A DNA stretch of 64,000 bases, from NCBI RefSeq assembly GCF_000767055.1, contig NZ_CP006764.1, forward strand, positions 2,108,001 to 2,172,000. Reading direction: 5' to 3'. This DNA comes from Corynebacterium doosanense CAU 212 = DSM 45436 (GTDB lineage: Bacteria > Actinomycetota > Actinomycetes > Mycobacteriales > Mycobacteriaceae). Under the pieces are notes generated by a model. That model did no database searches and was not told the origin of the DNA. It saw nothing but the letters and a program-made list of their open reading frames with translations. A program made the position numbers and the translations under genes. Positions 8,905-17,422 of this stretch are shown one piece after another. Within the stretch, counting starts at the first letter, position 1. The number at the start of each line of letters is the position of its first letter.

Positions 8905-9657
8905 CTAGCCCTCCTTCTCGGTCAGGGTGCGCTTCTCGACGCCTGTCTCCTGCGGACCGACGACGACCACACGGTCGACGAAGATCCCGGGAAGATGGAC
9001 CTCGTCGCCCTCGATCTCGTCGACCAGTTGCTCGACCTGGGCGATGGTGACTCGGCCGCTCATCGCCGCGTCCGGGTTGAAGTTCCGGGCGGTCTTGCGG
9101 AAGACCAGGTTGCCGTACCGGTCTGCCTTATGCGCGTGAACCAGCGCAAAATCAGCGCGGATCCCCTCCTCGAGAACGAACAGCTCCCCGCCGAACTCGC
9201 GGGTCTCCTTGGGCGGGGAAACTTCCGCAACGGTTCCGTCGGTGTTGTACCGGGAGGGCAGGCCGCCGTCGGCAAGCTGGGTTCCCACCCCTGCCTTGGT
9301 GTAGAAGGCCGGGATGCCGTTGCCGCCCGCGCGGAGTCGCTCCGCCAGTGTCCCCTGCGGGGTGAACTCCACCGTGAGCTCCCCGGAGAGGTATTGGCGG
9401 GCGTACTCCCGGTTGGATCCGATGTAGGAGCCGATGGAACGGGAGATCCGTCCGTCCTGCAGCAGGAGACCGAGGCCGAAGCCGTCCGTGCCGAGGTTGT
9501 TGGAGATCACGGTCAGGTCGGTCGCCCCTTGCCGTCGGAGAGCCTCGATGAGGCCCGCGGGAATGCCGACCAGCCCGAACCCGCCGACGGCTACGGAGGC
9601 ACCGTCAGAGATGTCGGCGACGGCTACGTCGATTGAGTCAATGGTCTTGTCCAACAT
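8905..9657 (-). CDS. pcaI: 3-oxoadipate CoA-transferase subunit A
   Basis: A 250-residue alpha subunit pairing with PcaJ. The N-terminal GASVAVGGFGLVGIPAGLIEAL is the CoA-transferase family I glycine motif, followed by GVGTQLADGG and ALVHAHKADRYGNLVFRKTARNFNP. The ATG at 9655-9657 has a TAGCGT -10 box ending 7 bases before it, so the message is probably leaderless. It is divergent from pcaR across a 104-base control region with an IclR-type dyad. Full family length. Confidence 0.92.
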   Translation of the reverse strand: MLDKTIDSIDVAVADISDGASVAVGGFGLVGIPAGLIEALRRQGATDLTVISNNLGTDGFGLGLLLQDGRISRSIGSYIGSNREYARQYLSGELTVEFTPQGTLAERLRAGGNGIPAFYTKAGVGTQLADGGLPSRYNTDGTVAEVSPPKETREFGGELFVLEEGIRADFALVHAHKADRYGNLVFRKTARNFNPDAAMSGRVTIAQVEQLVDEIEGDEVHLPGIFVDRVVVVGPQETGVEKRTLTEKEG

Positions 9658-9664
9658 GATGGCT

Positions 9665-9693
9665 ACGCTAGCAGCCGTTCACTCAACGCACAA
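9665..9693 (-). promoter_or_regulatory. Leaderless pcaI promoter
   Basis: TTGTGC (9688-9693) and TAGCGT (9665-9670) are spaced 17 bases apart on the minus strand, and the -10 ends 7 bases before the pcaI ATG. One GTTCAC repeat (9677-9682) lies between the two boxes. Confidence 0.55.
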
Positions 9694-9710
9694 GGGTTCA
9701 CAAAGCGAAC
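9677..9710. promoter_or_regulatory. Putative PcaR operator in pcaI-pcaR intergenic region
   Basis: GTTCACAAAGCGAAC (9696-9710) is a near-perfect inverted repeat (GTTCnC-N3-GnGAAC), and a second GTTCAC lies 19 bases upstream (9677-9682). The dyad overlaps a TTCACA -35 box spaced 17 bases from TAGGGT (9720-9725), a possible pcaR promoter. A close copy of the dyad lies upstream of pcaH. Assignment to PcaR is by location and IclR-family practice. Confidence 0.6.
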
Positions 9711-9761
9711 TTGGTGGCGTAGGGTCGAACCCATCACTGCGAAACCGCGAGGAGGCCCACC

Positions 9762-10538
9762 ATGCCAGGAGACGACACCACCACCGTCCAGTCTCTGATC
9801 AGAGGACTGGCGGTCATCAGGTCATTCAGCGCCACGGCGCCACGGCAGACGCTCGCCCAGGTCGCCGAACACACCGGCCTCGCCCGGGCGACGGCACGAC
9901 GATTCCTCCACACGCTCGTCGCCACCGGATACGCCGCCACCGACGGATCAGACTTCTGGCTCACCCCCCGGGTACTCGAGCTCGGTTACAGCTACATGTC
10001 CGGGCTGACTCTGCCGTCGATAGCCCAGCCGAGGCTGGAACAACTGTCCCGGGTCGTCGACGACTCCTCCTCCATGTCAGTCATGGACGGCCGGGAGATC
10101 GTCTACGTCAACCGCGTTCCGGTCCGCCGGATCATGACCGTCTCGATCACCATCGGAACCAGGTTCCCGGCGCACGCAACCTCGATGGGCAGGGTCATGC
10201 TCGCGGGCCTCAGTCCGGAACAACGACGCGACTACCTGTCCACGACCGAGCTCGTGGCGCTGACCCCGGCCACCATCGTGGACAGGCACCGGCTTTTCGA
10301 CGAACTCGAAACCGTCAGCCAGCAGGGCTGGTGCATTGTCGACCAGGAGCTTGAACCGGGGCTTCGCTCGGTGGCCGCCCCAGTGTACTCCCCCTCCGGC
10401 GACCCCGTCGCCGCCATCAACATCTCCACCCAGACCGCGGTCCACAGCCTCGACGAGCTGCACTCCCGCTACCTCCCCGCAATTCTCGACACCGCCCAGA
10501 TCATCTCCGACGACTACGCGTCCACGAGACTCCTCTGA
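9762..10538 (+). CDS. pcaR: IclR-family regulator of the beta-ketoadipate pathway
   Basis: A 258-residue IclR-type regulator. Residues about 8-70 are the winged helix-turn-helix (SLIRGLAVIRSFSATAPRQTLAQVAEHTGLARATARRFLHTL), and the remainder is the effector domain with VNRVP, TSMGRVMLAG and AAPVYSPSGDPVAAINIS, typical of PcaR/PobR/CatR-type proteins that sense an aromatic or a pathway intermediate. GAGGAGG precedes the ATG at 9762. It heads pcaR-pcaF-pcaD, divergent from pcaIJ, as in C. glutamicum. It probably controls both directions through the dyad at 9696-9710 and perhaps pcaH. Confidence 0.9.
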   Translation: MPGDDTTTVQSLIRGLAVIRSFSATAPRQTLAQVAEHTGLARATARRFLHTLVATGYAATDGSDFWLTPRVLELGYSYMSGLTLPSIAQPRLEQLSRVVDDSSSMSVMDGREIVYVNRVPVRRIMTVSITIGTRFPAHATSMGRVMLAGLSPEQRRDYLSTTELVALTPATIVDRHRLFDELETVSQQGWCIVDQELEPGLRSVAAPVYSPSGDPVAAINISTQTAVHSLDELHSRYLPAILDTAQIISDDYASTRLL

Positions 10539-10557
10539 CCGAAAGGCCCTGATCCAC

Positions 10558-11790
10558 ATGAACGACATGAGTAACCACGACATCGTCCTCTGCTCTCCCC
10601 TGCGCACGCCGGTCGGGCGCTACGGCGGGGCGCTGAAGGACGTCCCCGTCCAGGAACTTGCCGCGATTGTCGTGCGCGAGGTCGTCTCCCGCACGGGCAT
10701 CGACCCCGCCCAGATCGACGACCTCATCCTCGGGCAGGCCTCCCCGAACGGTGCCGCCCCCGCGCTCGGCCGTGTCGTCGCACTCGACGCCGGCCTGGGC
10801 GATTCCGTGCCCGGCATGCAGCTCGACCGCCGCTGCGGCTCCGGGCTGCAGGCCGTCGCCACCGCCGCCGCCCACATCCAGTCCGGCGCCGCCGAGCTCA
10901 TCATCGCCGGCGGCGCCGAGTCCATGTCACGCACCGAATACACAGTGGACGCCGACGTGCGCTGGGGCACCAGGGGCGGCAACCTCACTTTCCGTGACCG
11001 TCTCGCCGAGGCCCGTGAGACCGCCGGCGGCAAGGACCACCCGATCCCGGGCGGCATGATCGAGACCGCCGAGAACGTCCGCGCCGAGCACTCCGTCACC
11101 CGCGAAGCGCAGGACGACATGGCGTATAACTCTCACATGCGCGCGGTCGCCGCCCAGGACAGCGGCCTGTTCGATGCCGAGATCGTGTCCGTACCGGTGC
11201 CTCAGCGCAAAGGCGACCCGATCATCGTTGACCGCGACGAGCATCCGCGCCGGGAAACGACCGTCGAGAAGCTGGCGAAGCTTCGTCCCCTCATGACCGC
11301 GCAGTTCGGGGACGACGCAACCGTCACCGCAGGAAACGCCTCCGGCCAGAACGACGGCGCCGCGGCCATGATCGTGACCACGCGTGCCAAGGCCGCGGAA
11401 CTCGGCCTCACGCCCGCCGCGACGTTCCGGGGCTGGGCCGTCGCCGGAGTCGCGCCCGAAACCATGGGAATCGGCCCCGTGAGCGCCACAGCGAAGCTCT
11501 TTGACCGCCTCGGGCTGACCTTCGACGACATCGACCTCATCGAGCTCAACGAAGCCTTCGCTGCCCAGGCGCTCGCCTGCCTCGACGAATGGGGCATCTC
11601 TGCCGCCGACGAGCGGCTCAACCCGGTGGGTTCGGGCATCTCGATGGGTCACCCGGTCGGCGCGACCGGCGCCCGCATGCTGGTCACCGCGTCCCACGAA
11701 TTGGCCCGCTCCGGCAAGCGGCTCGCGCTGGTGACCATGTGCATCGGTGGAGGCCAGGGCCTCGCAGCCGTCATCGAGAGGGAGAGCTAG
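10558..11790 (+). CDS. pcaF: 3-oxoadipyl-CoA thiolase
   Basis: A 410-residue thiolase that cleaves 3-oxoadipyl-CoA to succinyl-CoA and acetyl-CoA, the last step of the pathway. Catalytic residues are visible: the acylated Cys in RRCGSGLQAV, the His in GISMGHPVGATGARM and the second Cys in MCIGGGQG, plus NEAFAAQ. Its position between pcaR and pcaD supports the substrate assignment. The start at 10558 follows GAAAGG at a rather long spacing; an in-frame ATG three codons later (10567) is an alternative. An upstream extension of the same frame runs inside pcaR and is not coding. Confidence 0.93.
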   Translation: MNDMSNHDIVLCSPLRTPVGRYGGALKDVPVQELAAIVVREVVSRTGIDPAQIDDLILGQASPNGAAPALGRVVALDAGLGDSVPGMQLDRRCGSGLQAVATAAAHIQSGAAELIIAGGAESMSRTEYTVDADVRWGTRGGNLTFRDRLAEARETAGGKDHPIPGGMIETAENVRAEHSVTREAQDDMAYNSHMRAVAAQDSGLFDAEIVSVPVPQRKGDPIIVDRDEHPRRETTVEKLAKLRPLMTAQFGDDATVTAGNASGQNDGAAAMIVTTRAKAAELGLTPAATFRGWAVAGVAPETMGIGPVSATAKLFDRLGLTFDDIDLIELNEAFAAQALACLDEWGISAADERLNPVGSGISMGHPVGATGARMLVTASHELARSGKRLALVTMCIGGGQGLAAVIERES

Positions 11791-12561
11791 TTGATCCTGC
11801 ACCACGTCTCCTACGGGGCCGGAAACCCCGGCAACCCGATTGTGTTCCTGGGATCCATCGTGTCCACCACCGCGATGTGGCTTCCACAGCTCGACGCGCT
11901 GTCCGCACACCGCCACGTCATCGCGCTGGATCACCGAGGCCACGGCAAATCAACGGATCCTGACGTGGAGCCTTTCGCCACAACTATCGACGACCTGTGC
12001 ACCGACATCCTGGAGACTCTCGATGCCCTCGGCGTGCCGGGCTTCGACGTGGTCGGCCTGTCCCTCGGTGGAGCGCTTGCCCAGTACCTGACCGCGACGT
12101 CCGGCCGGGTCGGTCGGGCGGCCTTCCTCTGCACGGCCCCGTACTTCGGCGGCGAGGAGAAATGGCGTCCACGCTCGGAGCTCACCCGGGCCGAGGGCAT
12201 GGCCCCGATGCTCGACGGGGTGATGTCACTCTGGGTCACCGAGTCCTTCAGAGAATCCCGCCCGGCCACCGCTGACTGGTACCGGGACATGATCCTCTCC
12301 ACCCGCGGCGTCGGTTACGCATCCTGCGCCGACGCCCTGGCCGGCTGGGACTTCCGCGACCGCCTCGGCGAGATCACCGTTCCCGTCCTGACGATTGCCG
12401 GGGAGGAGGATCAGTCCACCCCGCCCGCGGCGCTCCAGACGATTGCCGACGGCGTAGGTGGCGAGGTGACCTCCGTGGTGGTCTCTCCCGGCGCGCACGT
12501 CCCGACGATCGAGGCGGCAGACCAGGTCAGCGAGGCGCTGCGGGACTTCTTCCGCGCGTAG
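11791..12561 (+). CDS. pcaD: 3-oxoadipate enol-lactone hydrolase
   Basis: A 256-residue alpha/beta hydrolase that opens 3-oxoadipate enol-lactone to 3-oxoadipate. The catalytic triad is visible: the nucleophile elbow GLSLGG, Asp in GEEDQSTP, and His in GAHVPTIE; the oxyanion region ALDHRGHGKS is canonical. It starts with TTG immediately after the pcaF stop codon, with GAGAGGG as ribosome site inside the end of pcaF. It is a single-domain protein, not the PcaD-PcaC (PcaL) fusion found in many actinobacteria; pcaC is separate at 13807. Confidence 0.9.
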   Translation: MILHHVSYGAGNPGNPIVFLGSIVSTTAMWLPQLDALSAHRHVIALDHRGHGKSTDPDVEPFATTIDDLCTDILETLDALGVPGFDVVGLSLGGALAQYLTATSGRVGRAAFLCTAPYFGGEEKWRPRSELTRAEGMAPMLDGVMSLWVTESFRESRPATADWYRDMILSTRGVGYASCADALAGWDFRDRLGEITVPVLTIAGEEDQSTPPAALQTIADGVGGEVTSVVVSPGAHVPTIEAADQVSEALRDFFRA

Positions 12562-12603
12562 CTCGCGTCCGGGACCGTTCAGCAACTATTTCTGCGGGCT
12601 GCT

Positions 12604-13794
12604 CTACAGGTCGAACGTGGGGAGATCGAACCCGACGTACTGCTGCGCCTGGTACCTGCGGCCGGCCTCGGTGGCGAGCATCGCCTCGAGTTCAGCGAGT
12701 CGGCGCCGGTGCTGGAAGTGGCCCTGTTCCGGAACGGAATGCAGCATGGCGCTCATCCAGTAGGAGAAGTGCTGTGCCCGCCACACACGCGGGACCGCAA
12801 GCGCCGAGTAGTTCCGCAGTAGGTCGTCGTTTCCCGTCTTGATCGCACGGACCAGGCCCGGCGCGAGAACCGACACGTCCGCGACCGCGAGGTTGAGGCC
12901 CTTCGCGCCGGTGGGCGGAACGGTGTGTGCGGCGTCGCCGGCAAGGAAGAGGCGGCCACGCTGCATCGGGTCGGTCACCGCGGAGCGGAAGCGCAGAACT
13001 GACCTGTCAAAGATTTCGCCCTCGGAAACGGTGAGGCCTTCGCCGTCGACACGCGCGTGGAGCTGCCCCCAGATCCGCTCGTCAGACCAGTCCTCCACCT
13101 GGTCGTTCGGGTTGCACTGCAGGTAGTAGCGTTGGACGGACCGGGAGCGGGTGGAGATCAGCGCAAAACCTTCGGGGTGGGTCGCGTAGATGAGTTCCTT
13201 CTGGGTCTGCGGCGCGTTAACCAGGATCCCGAACCACGCATAGGGGTACTCGAACTTCGTGCGCTCGGAACCCTCGAGTTCCAGGATCGGGGCACGGTGC
13301 GGGGAACTCGAACCGTCACCGGCGACGATGTAGTCGGCGGTGATCGTCTCCTGCATGCCGTTTTCCGCCGTGTAGGTGATGGTGACCTCATCACCGTCAT
13401 AACCCGTCACCTCGTCAACGGTGGTGTCAAACAGCAGCTCTCCGCCGTCTTCGATCCGCTGCGCGATGAAGTCCCTGAGGTACTCGTGCTGCGGGTAGAC
13501 CGCCATGTGGTGGCCGGTGAGACCGAGAAGGTCGATGCGGGTGCGCCTGCCGTTGATGGAGATGTCGATCGCGTCGTCGATGTCCGCCTCCCGGTCCATG
13601 CGCTCACCGATCCCTGTCTCACGCATGAGCCTCATGGTTCCCTGCTCAAGCACGCCCGCGCGCACCGTCTCCTCCACCTCTCGCCGCGAGCGGGATTCGA
13701 AGACGACGGACTCGACCCCCTGCCGGTGGAGAAGATGGGCGAGGGTGAGGCCGGCTGGTCCGGCACCGATGATGGCCACGGAAGTGTGGGTCAT
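12604..13794 (-). CDS. pobA: 4-hydroxybenzoate 3-monooxygenase
   Basis: A 396-residue FAD flavoprotein converting 4-hydroxybenzoate to protocatechuate with NAD(P)H and O2. It has the N-terminal GAGPAGLTLAHLL dinucleotide motif, the DG motif VAGDGSSSPHR, and the FAD-ribityl motif GRLFLAGDAAHTVPPTGAKGLNLA, all in the order of class A aromatic hydroxylases; the length equals PobA. It is the last gene of the minus-strand run pcaH-pcaG-pcaB-pcaC-pobA, 12 bases after pcaC, and it feeds that operon's substrate. It converges on pcaD. Confidence 0.95.
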   Translation of the reverse strand: MTHTSVAIIGAGPAGLTLAHLLHRQGVESVVFESRSRREVEETVRAGVLEQGTMRLMRETGIGERMDREADIDDAIDISINGRRTRIDLLGLTGHHMAVYPQHEYLRDFIAQRIEDGGELLFDTTVDEVTGYDGDEVTITYTAENGMQETITADYIVAGDGSSSPHRAPILELEGSERTKFEYPYAWFGILVNAPQTQKELIYATHPEGFALISTRSRSVQRYYLQCNPNDQVEDWSDERIWGQLHARVDGEGLTVSEGEIFDRSVLRFRSAVTDPMQRGRLFLAGDAAHTVPPTGAKGLNLAVADVSVLAPGLVRAIKTGNDDLLRNYSALAVPRVWRAQHFSYWMSAMLHSVPEQGHFQHRRRLAELEAMLATEAGRRYQAQQYVGFDLPTFDL

Positions 13795-13806
13795 GGGAGG
13801 ACTTCT

Positions 13807-14196
13807 CTACTGGCCGTTCACGGCGGCGTCGAGCAGCTTGAATCCGTGGTTGGAGTTGGGTACCCCCGCGTAGACGGCGGTGTGCAGCAGCACCTCGCCG
13901 ATCGTGTCGGCGTCGACTCCGGCACGGAGTGCAGCCCGGATGTGCATGTCCAGCTCCCCGTCGTTTCCGACCGCGGTGAGAATGGCGATGGTGAGCAGTC
14001 GACGCTGCGTGTGGTCCAGCCCGTCCCGCTCCCAGACATCGCCCCAGGCCGTGCGGGTGATGAAGTCCTGAAACTTCTCCGTCACCTCGGTCTGCTTCTC
14101 GACGGCCGCATCGACGTGGGCGTCCCCCAGCACCGCTCGGCGGTTCTTCATTCCGGTGTCGTAGGCCGCTGCGCGGCCCATGTCGTAATTGCTCAT
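13807..14196 (-). CDS. pcaC: 4-carboxymuconolactone decarboxylase
   Basis: A 129-residue member of the AhpD-like carboxymuconolactone decarboxylase family that produces 3-oxoadipate enol-lactone. TQRRLLTIAILTAVGNDGELDMHIRAALRAGVDADTIGEVLLHTAVYAGVP is the diagnostic core with the two histidines; the CxxC of AhpD peroxidases is absent, as expected for true PcaC. Its ATG overlaps the pcaB stop as ATGA (14193-14196). It is the third enzyme of the protocatechuate branch. Confidence 0.93.
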   Translation of the reverse strand: MSNYDMGRAAAYDTGMKNRRAVLGDAHVDAAVEKQTEVTEKFQDFITRTAWGDVWERDGLDHTQRRLLTIAILTAVGNDGELDMHIRAALRAGVDADTIGEVLLHTAVYAGVPNSNHGFKLLDAAVNGQ

Positions 14197-15470
14197 TCTG
14201 TGCTCCTCATGGTCTCCAGTAGTCGGTCGGTGAGTTCGCCCGCACGGCCCGTGTGCACCGCGGGATCGGGGTCGACGCCGTGGTCGCGGAGCAGCACGTC
14301 AAACCGGCCCTCGGCCAGGGCTGCCGCGATCTCGTCACCACTGACACTCGCGGGCAGCGAATCTGCCAGGATTGCACCGTTGGTGGCTGCCAGGTTGGTG
14401 CGCATGGCGCCGGTGTTGACCTTGATGCCGTCGAGGCTCGCGTGCAGGCGCGCGACGGCGGAGGCGGTCACCGCCGCCAGATCGCGGATCGTCTGCCATT
14501 CCGCATGCCAGGACCCGATTCCGCGCTGCAACTGGACATCCATCGAGGCGAACATCGTCGCCGCATACCCGGGCGCACGCCGCGCATATCCGGCGGCGGC
14601 AACAGCCGCGGCGGGGTTTGCCTTGTGCGGCATGGCCGACGAACCCCCCGGGCTCGCTTCCTGCAGTTCCCCCACCTCAGTAGCGGAGAGGAAGATGACA
14701 TCCTCGGCCACCTTCCGGCACTGGCCCGCGAGTTTCGCGAGTGCTGCGGCCAGGCGGACCAGCGGGGCCCGGTCGGTGTGCCACACCACCGGGTTGCTCC
14801 GCAGACCGAGCTCGGCGGCAAGGGCGTCGTGAAGCTGAAGTCCACGGCTTCCGGCCGCCGCCATCGTCCCGCTCGCACCGGCGTACTGGACCGGAAGACC
14901 GAGGATCTCCGCCGCCAGGCGTTCGGCCGCGGCGTTGATCGCGTTCGCCCAGCCCGCGGCGATGAGACCGAAGGTGGTCGGAGTCGCCTGCTGGCCGAGG
15001 GTTCTGGCGATCATCGGGGTGTCGCGGTGCTGGCGGGCGAGGTTCACCAGTACCGCCGTCAGTTCTCCCGCATCCTCCCGTAGCTCGGCGCCGTACGTGC
15101 GCAGGCAGAGGACTAGCGCGGTGTCGACGGCGTCCTGGCTGGTGGCACCGAGGTGGATGCCGCGGGCATCGATCCCCGACTCCTTCGCCCGCGCCTTCAA
15201 CTGTTTCACAATCGGGATGGCGGGATTGGCGCCGGCTGCCGACGCCCGGGAAATCTCTTCGACATCCAGGTGGTTGTCCCCGTAGTCGCCGAAAAGCCGG
15301 CTGAGCTCACCCGTATGGGCGGCATCAATCGCGCCGGTCTCGGCCGCTGCCCGCGCCAGGGCGTCCTCGAACCGGACGATGGAGCGGAGGAAAAATTCGT
15401 CGCTCAGTGGCCCCAGGGCGGACGGTGATCCGGCGGCGAGGTCGGAGTAGGTGTTGCGGGAGTAGGTCAT
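14193..15470 (-). CDS. pcaB: 3-carboxy-cis,cis-muconate cycloisomerase
   Basis: A 425-residue fumarase/aspartase-superfamily enzyme forming 4-carboxymuconolactone. The superfamily signature GGSSAMPHKANP and the region LGATSQDAVDT are present. The ATG at 15468-15470 gives MTYSRNTYSDL and lies only 7 bases after the pcaG stop; the frame remains open upstream but reads through pcaG. It is slightly shorter than the proteobacterial PcaB. It overlaps pcaC by four bases. Confidence 0.9.
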   Translation of the reverse strand: MTYSRNTYSDLAAGSPSALGPLSDEFFLRSIVRFEDALARAAAETGAIDAAHTGELSRLFGDYGDNHLDVEEISRASAAGANPAIPIVKQLKARAKESGIDARGIHLGATSQDAVDTALVLCLRTYGAELREDAGELTAVLVNLARQHRDTPMIARTLGQQATPTTFGLIAAGWANAINAAAERLAAEILGLPVQYAGASGTMAAAGSRGLQLHDALAAELGLRSNPVVWHTDRAPLVRLAAALAKLAGQCRKVAEDVIFLSATEVGELQEASPGGSSAMPHKANPAAAVAAAGYARRAPGYAATMFASMDVQLQRGIGSWHAEWQTIRDLAAVTASAVARLHASLDGIKVNTGAMRTNLAATNGAILADSLPASVSGDEIAAALAEGRFDVLLRDHGVDPDPAVHTGRAGELTDRLLETMRSTE

Positions 15471-15477
15471 AGGGCCA

Positions 15478-16113
15478 TTACACCCTGAAGAACGGAGTTT
15501 CGGCTTCCGGGTCTTCCGACTGCACCTGAACGTCGAAGCGGTAGCCCCCATCCGTTGCCTCCGCGACGAGCAGGTGGCGACGAGGTTCGTCGACAAGCTG
15601 GTAGACGGGATCGGCCTCGTTGGCGTCGGCGTTCTCCGGGAAATACATGCGGGTGTACAGCCGCTCGAGCATGCCGCGGGCGAAAATCCCCACCTTGAGG
15701 TGCGGCGCCTCGTCCATCACCTCCGCGGGCACGATGGTGGTGAAGGTCACCGCGCCGTCGCGGTCAGCGAACCCGCGACCCAGTCCCCGGAAGCCCTTGT
15801 CCGTGGCAGCGTCGCCGACGCGTGGGTCGAGTGGTGAGTTGTAGGTGCCCTCGTCGCCCGCCTGCCAGATCTCCACCATCGCGTCCGAGATCGGGTGGTT
15901 CCCTCCGTCGCGAACGACGACGGTGACCTCGACCTGATCCGAACTGGTCTCACCCTCGTGGGCGATGATCTCTGCGCCGGGATTGACCAGGCCGATGTGG
16001 ACGTAGGGGCCGACCGTCTGTGACGGGGTGATGCCGAACTCCACCTCCGACTGATCCTCCTTGTCGGAGACGGGGTAGCGGTACTCGTTGTTGTGGTCTG
16101 AGTCGATCCTCAT
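15478..16113 (-). CDS. pcaG: Protocatechuate 3,4-dioxygenase alpha subunit
   Basis: A 211-residue structural subunit of the intradiol ring-cleaving dioxygenase. FGITPSQTVGPYVHIGL, VEIWQAGDEGTYNSP, GRGFADRDGAVTFTT and LKVGIFARGMLERLYTRMYFPE follow the intradiol dioxygenase beta-sandwich, but iron ligands are contributed by PcaH, as usual. AAGG lies 7 bases before the ATG at 16113. It follows pcaH by 30 bases in the same operon. Confidence 0.94.
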   Translation of the reverse strand: MRIDSDHNNEYRYPVSDKEDQSEVEFGITPSQTVGPYVHIGLVNPGAEIIAHEGETSSDQVEVTVVVRDGGNHPISDAMVEIWQAGDEGTYNSPLDPRVGDAATDKGFRGLGRGFADRDGAVTFTTIVPAEVMDEAPHLKVGIFARGMLERLYTRMYFPENADANEADPVYQLVDEPRRHLLVAEATDGGYRFDVQVQSEDPEAETPFFRV

Positions 16114-16143
16114 GAGGTGTCCTTCGTGGCTGTCGTAGCTGGT

Positions 16144-16848
16144 CTATTCGAATGGTGTTGAGTCGTCGCCACGAAGGACGATGTCGAACTTGTAGGCCAT
16201 GTGATGGTTGGGTTCGGTCGCGTCGTAGTCGAAAGTGGAGATCATCCGGTCACGGGTGGATTCAGGCACGGCATTGAAGATCGGGTCCTGGAAGAACATC
16301 GGGTCACCGGGGAAGTACATCTGCGTCACCAGGCGCTCGGTGAACTGGCGTCCGAACAGGGAGAAGTGGATGTGCGCGGGCCGCCAGGCGTTGTGGTGGT
16401 TGCCCCAGGGGTAGGCACCCGGGAGGACTGTCAGGAAGCTGTAGTAACCGTTGTTGTCCGTGAGCACGCGGCCGACACCGTTGAAGTACGGATCCAGCGG
16501 TGCCGGCCAGGAGTCGTTTTTGTGGCGGTAACGTCCGGCGGCGTTGGCCTGCCAGATCTCCACCAGCGTGTTGGGAACGGGCCTCTTGTTGAATCCGAGA
16601 ACCTGGCCGTGCACCAGGATGCGCTGTCCCACCGCTTCCCCGTCGTTGACCTTGGTCAGGTTGTTGTCCACGCCCCCGAGATCCCGCTCACCGAACACGG
16701 GCCCCGTGAGCTCGCCGAGACGCTCCGGCATCATGATCAGTTTGTTGTTGGGGTTTCGGAGAATGGTTGTTCGGTACTGGGGAAAACGCAGCGGTGCCCA
16801 TTCTCCCGTGGTGTCGGCATTGTGCCGCTTACCCAAGTTGTCACTCAT
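16144..16848 (-). CDS. pcaH: Protocatechuate 3,4-dioxygenase beta subunit
   Basis: A 234-residue catalytic subunit holding Fe(III). The ligands are visible: Tyr in NAAGRYRHK, Tyr in VLPGAYPWGNHHN, and the two His of WRPAHIHFSLFG. It opens protocatechuate to 3-carboxy-cis,cis-muconate. GAGGAGC precedes the ATG at 16846-16848. It is the first gene of pcaHGBC-pobA, with its promoter in the 574-base divergent region shared with the transporter gene. Confidence 0.96.
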   Translation of the reverse strand: MSDNLGKRHNADTTGEWAPLRFPQYRTTILRNPNNKLIMMPERLGELTGPVFGERDLGGVDNNLTKVNDGEAVGQRILVHGQVLGFNKRPVPNTLVEIWQANAAGRYRHKNDSWPAPLDPYFNGVGRVLTDNNGYYSFLTVLPGAYPWGNHHNAWRPAHIHFSLFGRQFTERLVTQMYFPGDPMFFQDPIFNAVPESTRDRMISTFDYDATEPNHHMAYKFDIVLRGDDSTPFE

Positions 16849-16978
16849 GATCGACGCTCCTCAATCAGCCAAGCCGAGGTTCCCTCGTGCTGCGAGCTGC
16901 CCCGCACTTTCGGCGAGGCAGTGTTCTACGTCTCACCATAGGCGTTTGTCTTGCCACCAAAAAGAAATCGTCCACTAT

Positions 16979-16992
16979 TTCACCAGGCGAAC
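16979..16992. promoter_or_regulatory. Putative PcaR operator upstream of pcaH
   Basis: TTCACCAGGCGAAC matches the pcaI-pcaR dyad TTCAC-N3-GCGAAC at all 11 defined positions. It lies about 130 bases upstream of pcaH. TATGGT on the minus strand at about 16935-16940 could be the -10 box downstream of it. Confidence 0.55.
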
Positions 16993-17004
16993 ACAATTCC
17001 GATC

Positions 17005-17072
17005 ACCCCCTAGGTCTTGAACAGGGCATACCTAAACGACCCCCTAACCAAAGGGGGTGCACCACCACCCCC
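17005..17072. promoter_or_regulatory. C-tract repeats and overlapping hairpins upstream of pcaH/pcaK
   Basis: ACCCCCTA occurs at 17005-17012 and 17039-17046. ACCCCCT (17039-17045) pairs with AGGGGGT (17052-17058), and GGGGGTG (17053-17059) pairs with CACCCCC (17066-17072), so the two 7-bp stems with 6-base loops are mutually exclusive. This may be an activator binding region (for the LuxR-type regulator downstream) or a leader structure; neither is shown. Confidence 0.45.
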
Positions 17073-17422
17073 GGGAAGCCGGGCACCGGCACATCATGAG
17101 CCTCACCGCCGGTCCGAAAAACATGGTTCTAACTGCAGATTATCCATTCTCCGACTTTTCCAGCCCTCCGGGACGAATCTTCCGCCCCAAATTTTTCGGG
17201 CCGTGCCTGCTCAGCCGCCCCAATTTACCCAGGGATCCGGCAACCGGAGGGCACGCCTGTTTGAAAGCGCCCGGAGAGGCCCTATTCTTTCCCGTAATCC
17301 GGAATTAACTCAGCTCATATTCTCATGCAAAATTTTGCTGGGTCACCGGTCGGCGCCTGACACGAAGTGACGGCGCTCCCACATTCCCGACCCAACCCTA
17401 TGAAGGGCCGTGCCTGAATCCC

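Larger units (their letters stand above)
16849..17422. other. 574-base divergent control region pcaH / transporter
   Basis: No gene is supported here. The half next to pcaH holds the TTCAC-N3-GCGAAC dyad and the C-tract repeats. The half next to the transporter is AT-richer (about 17290-17340), with TATTCT-type boxes and no clear ribosome site before the ATG at 17423. Confidence 0.5.
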
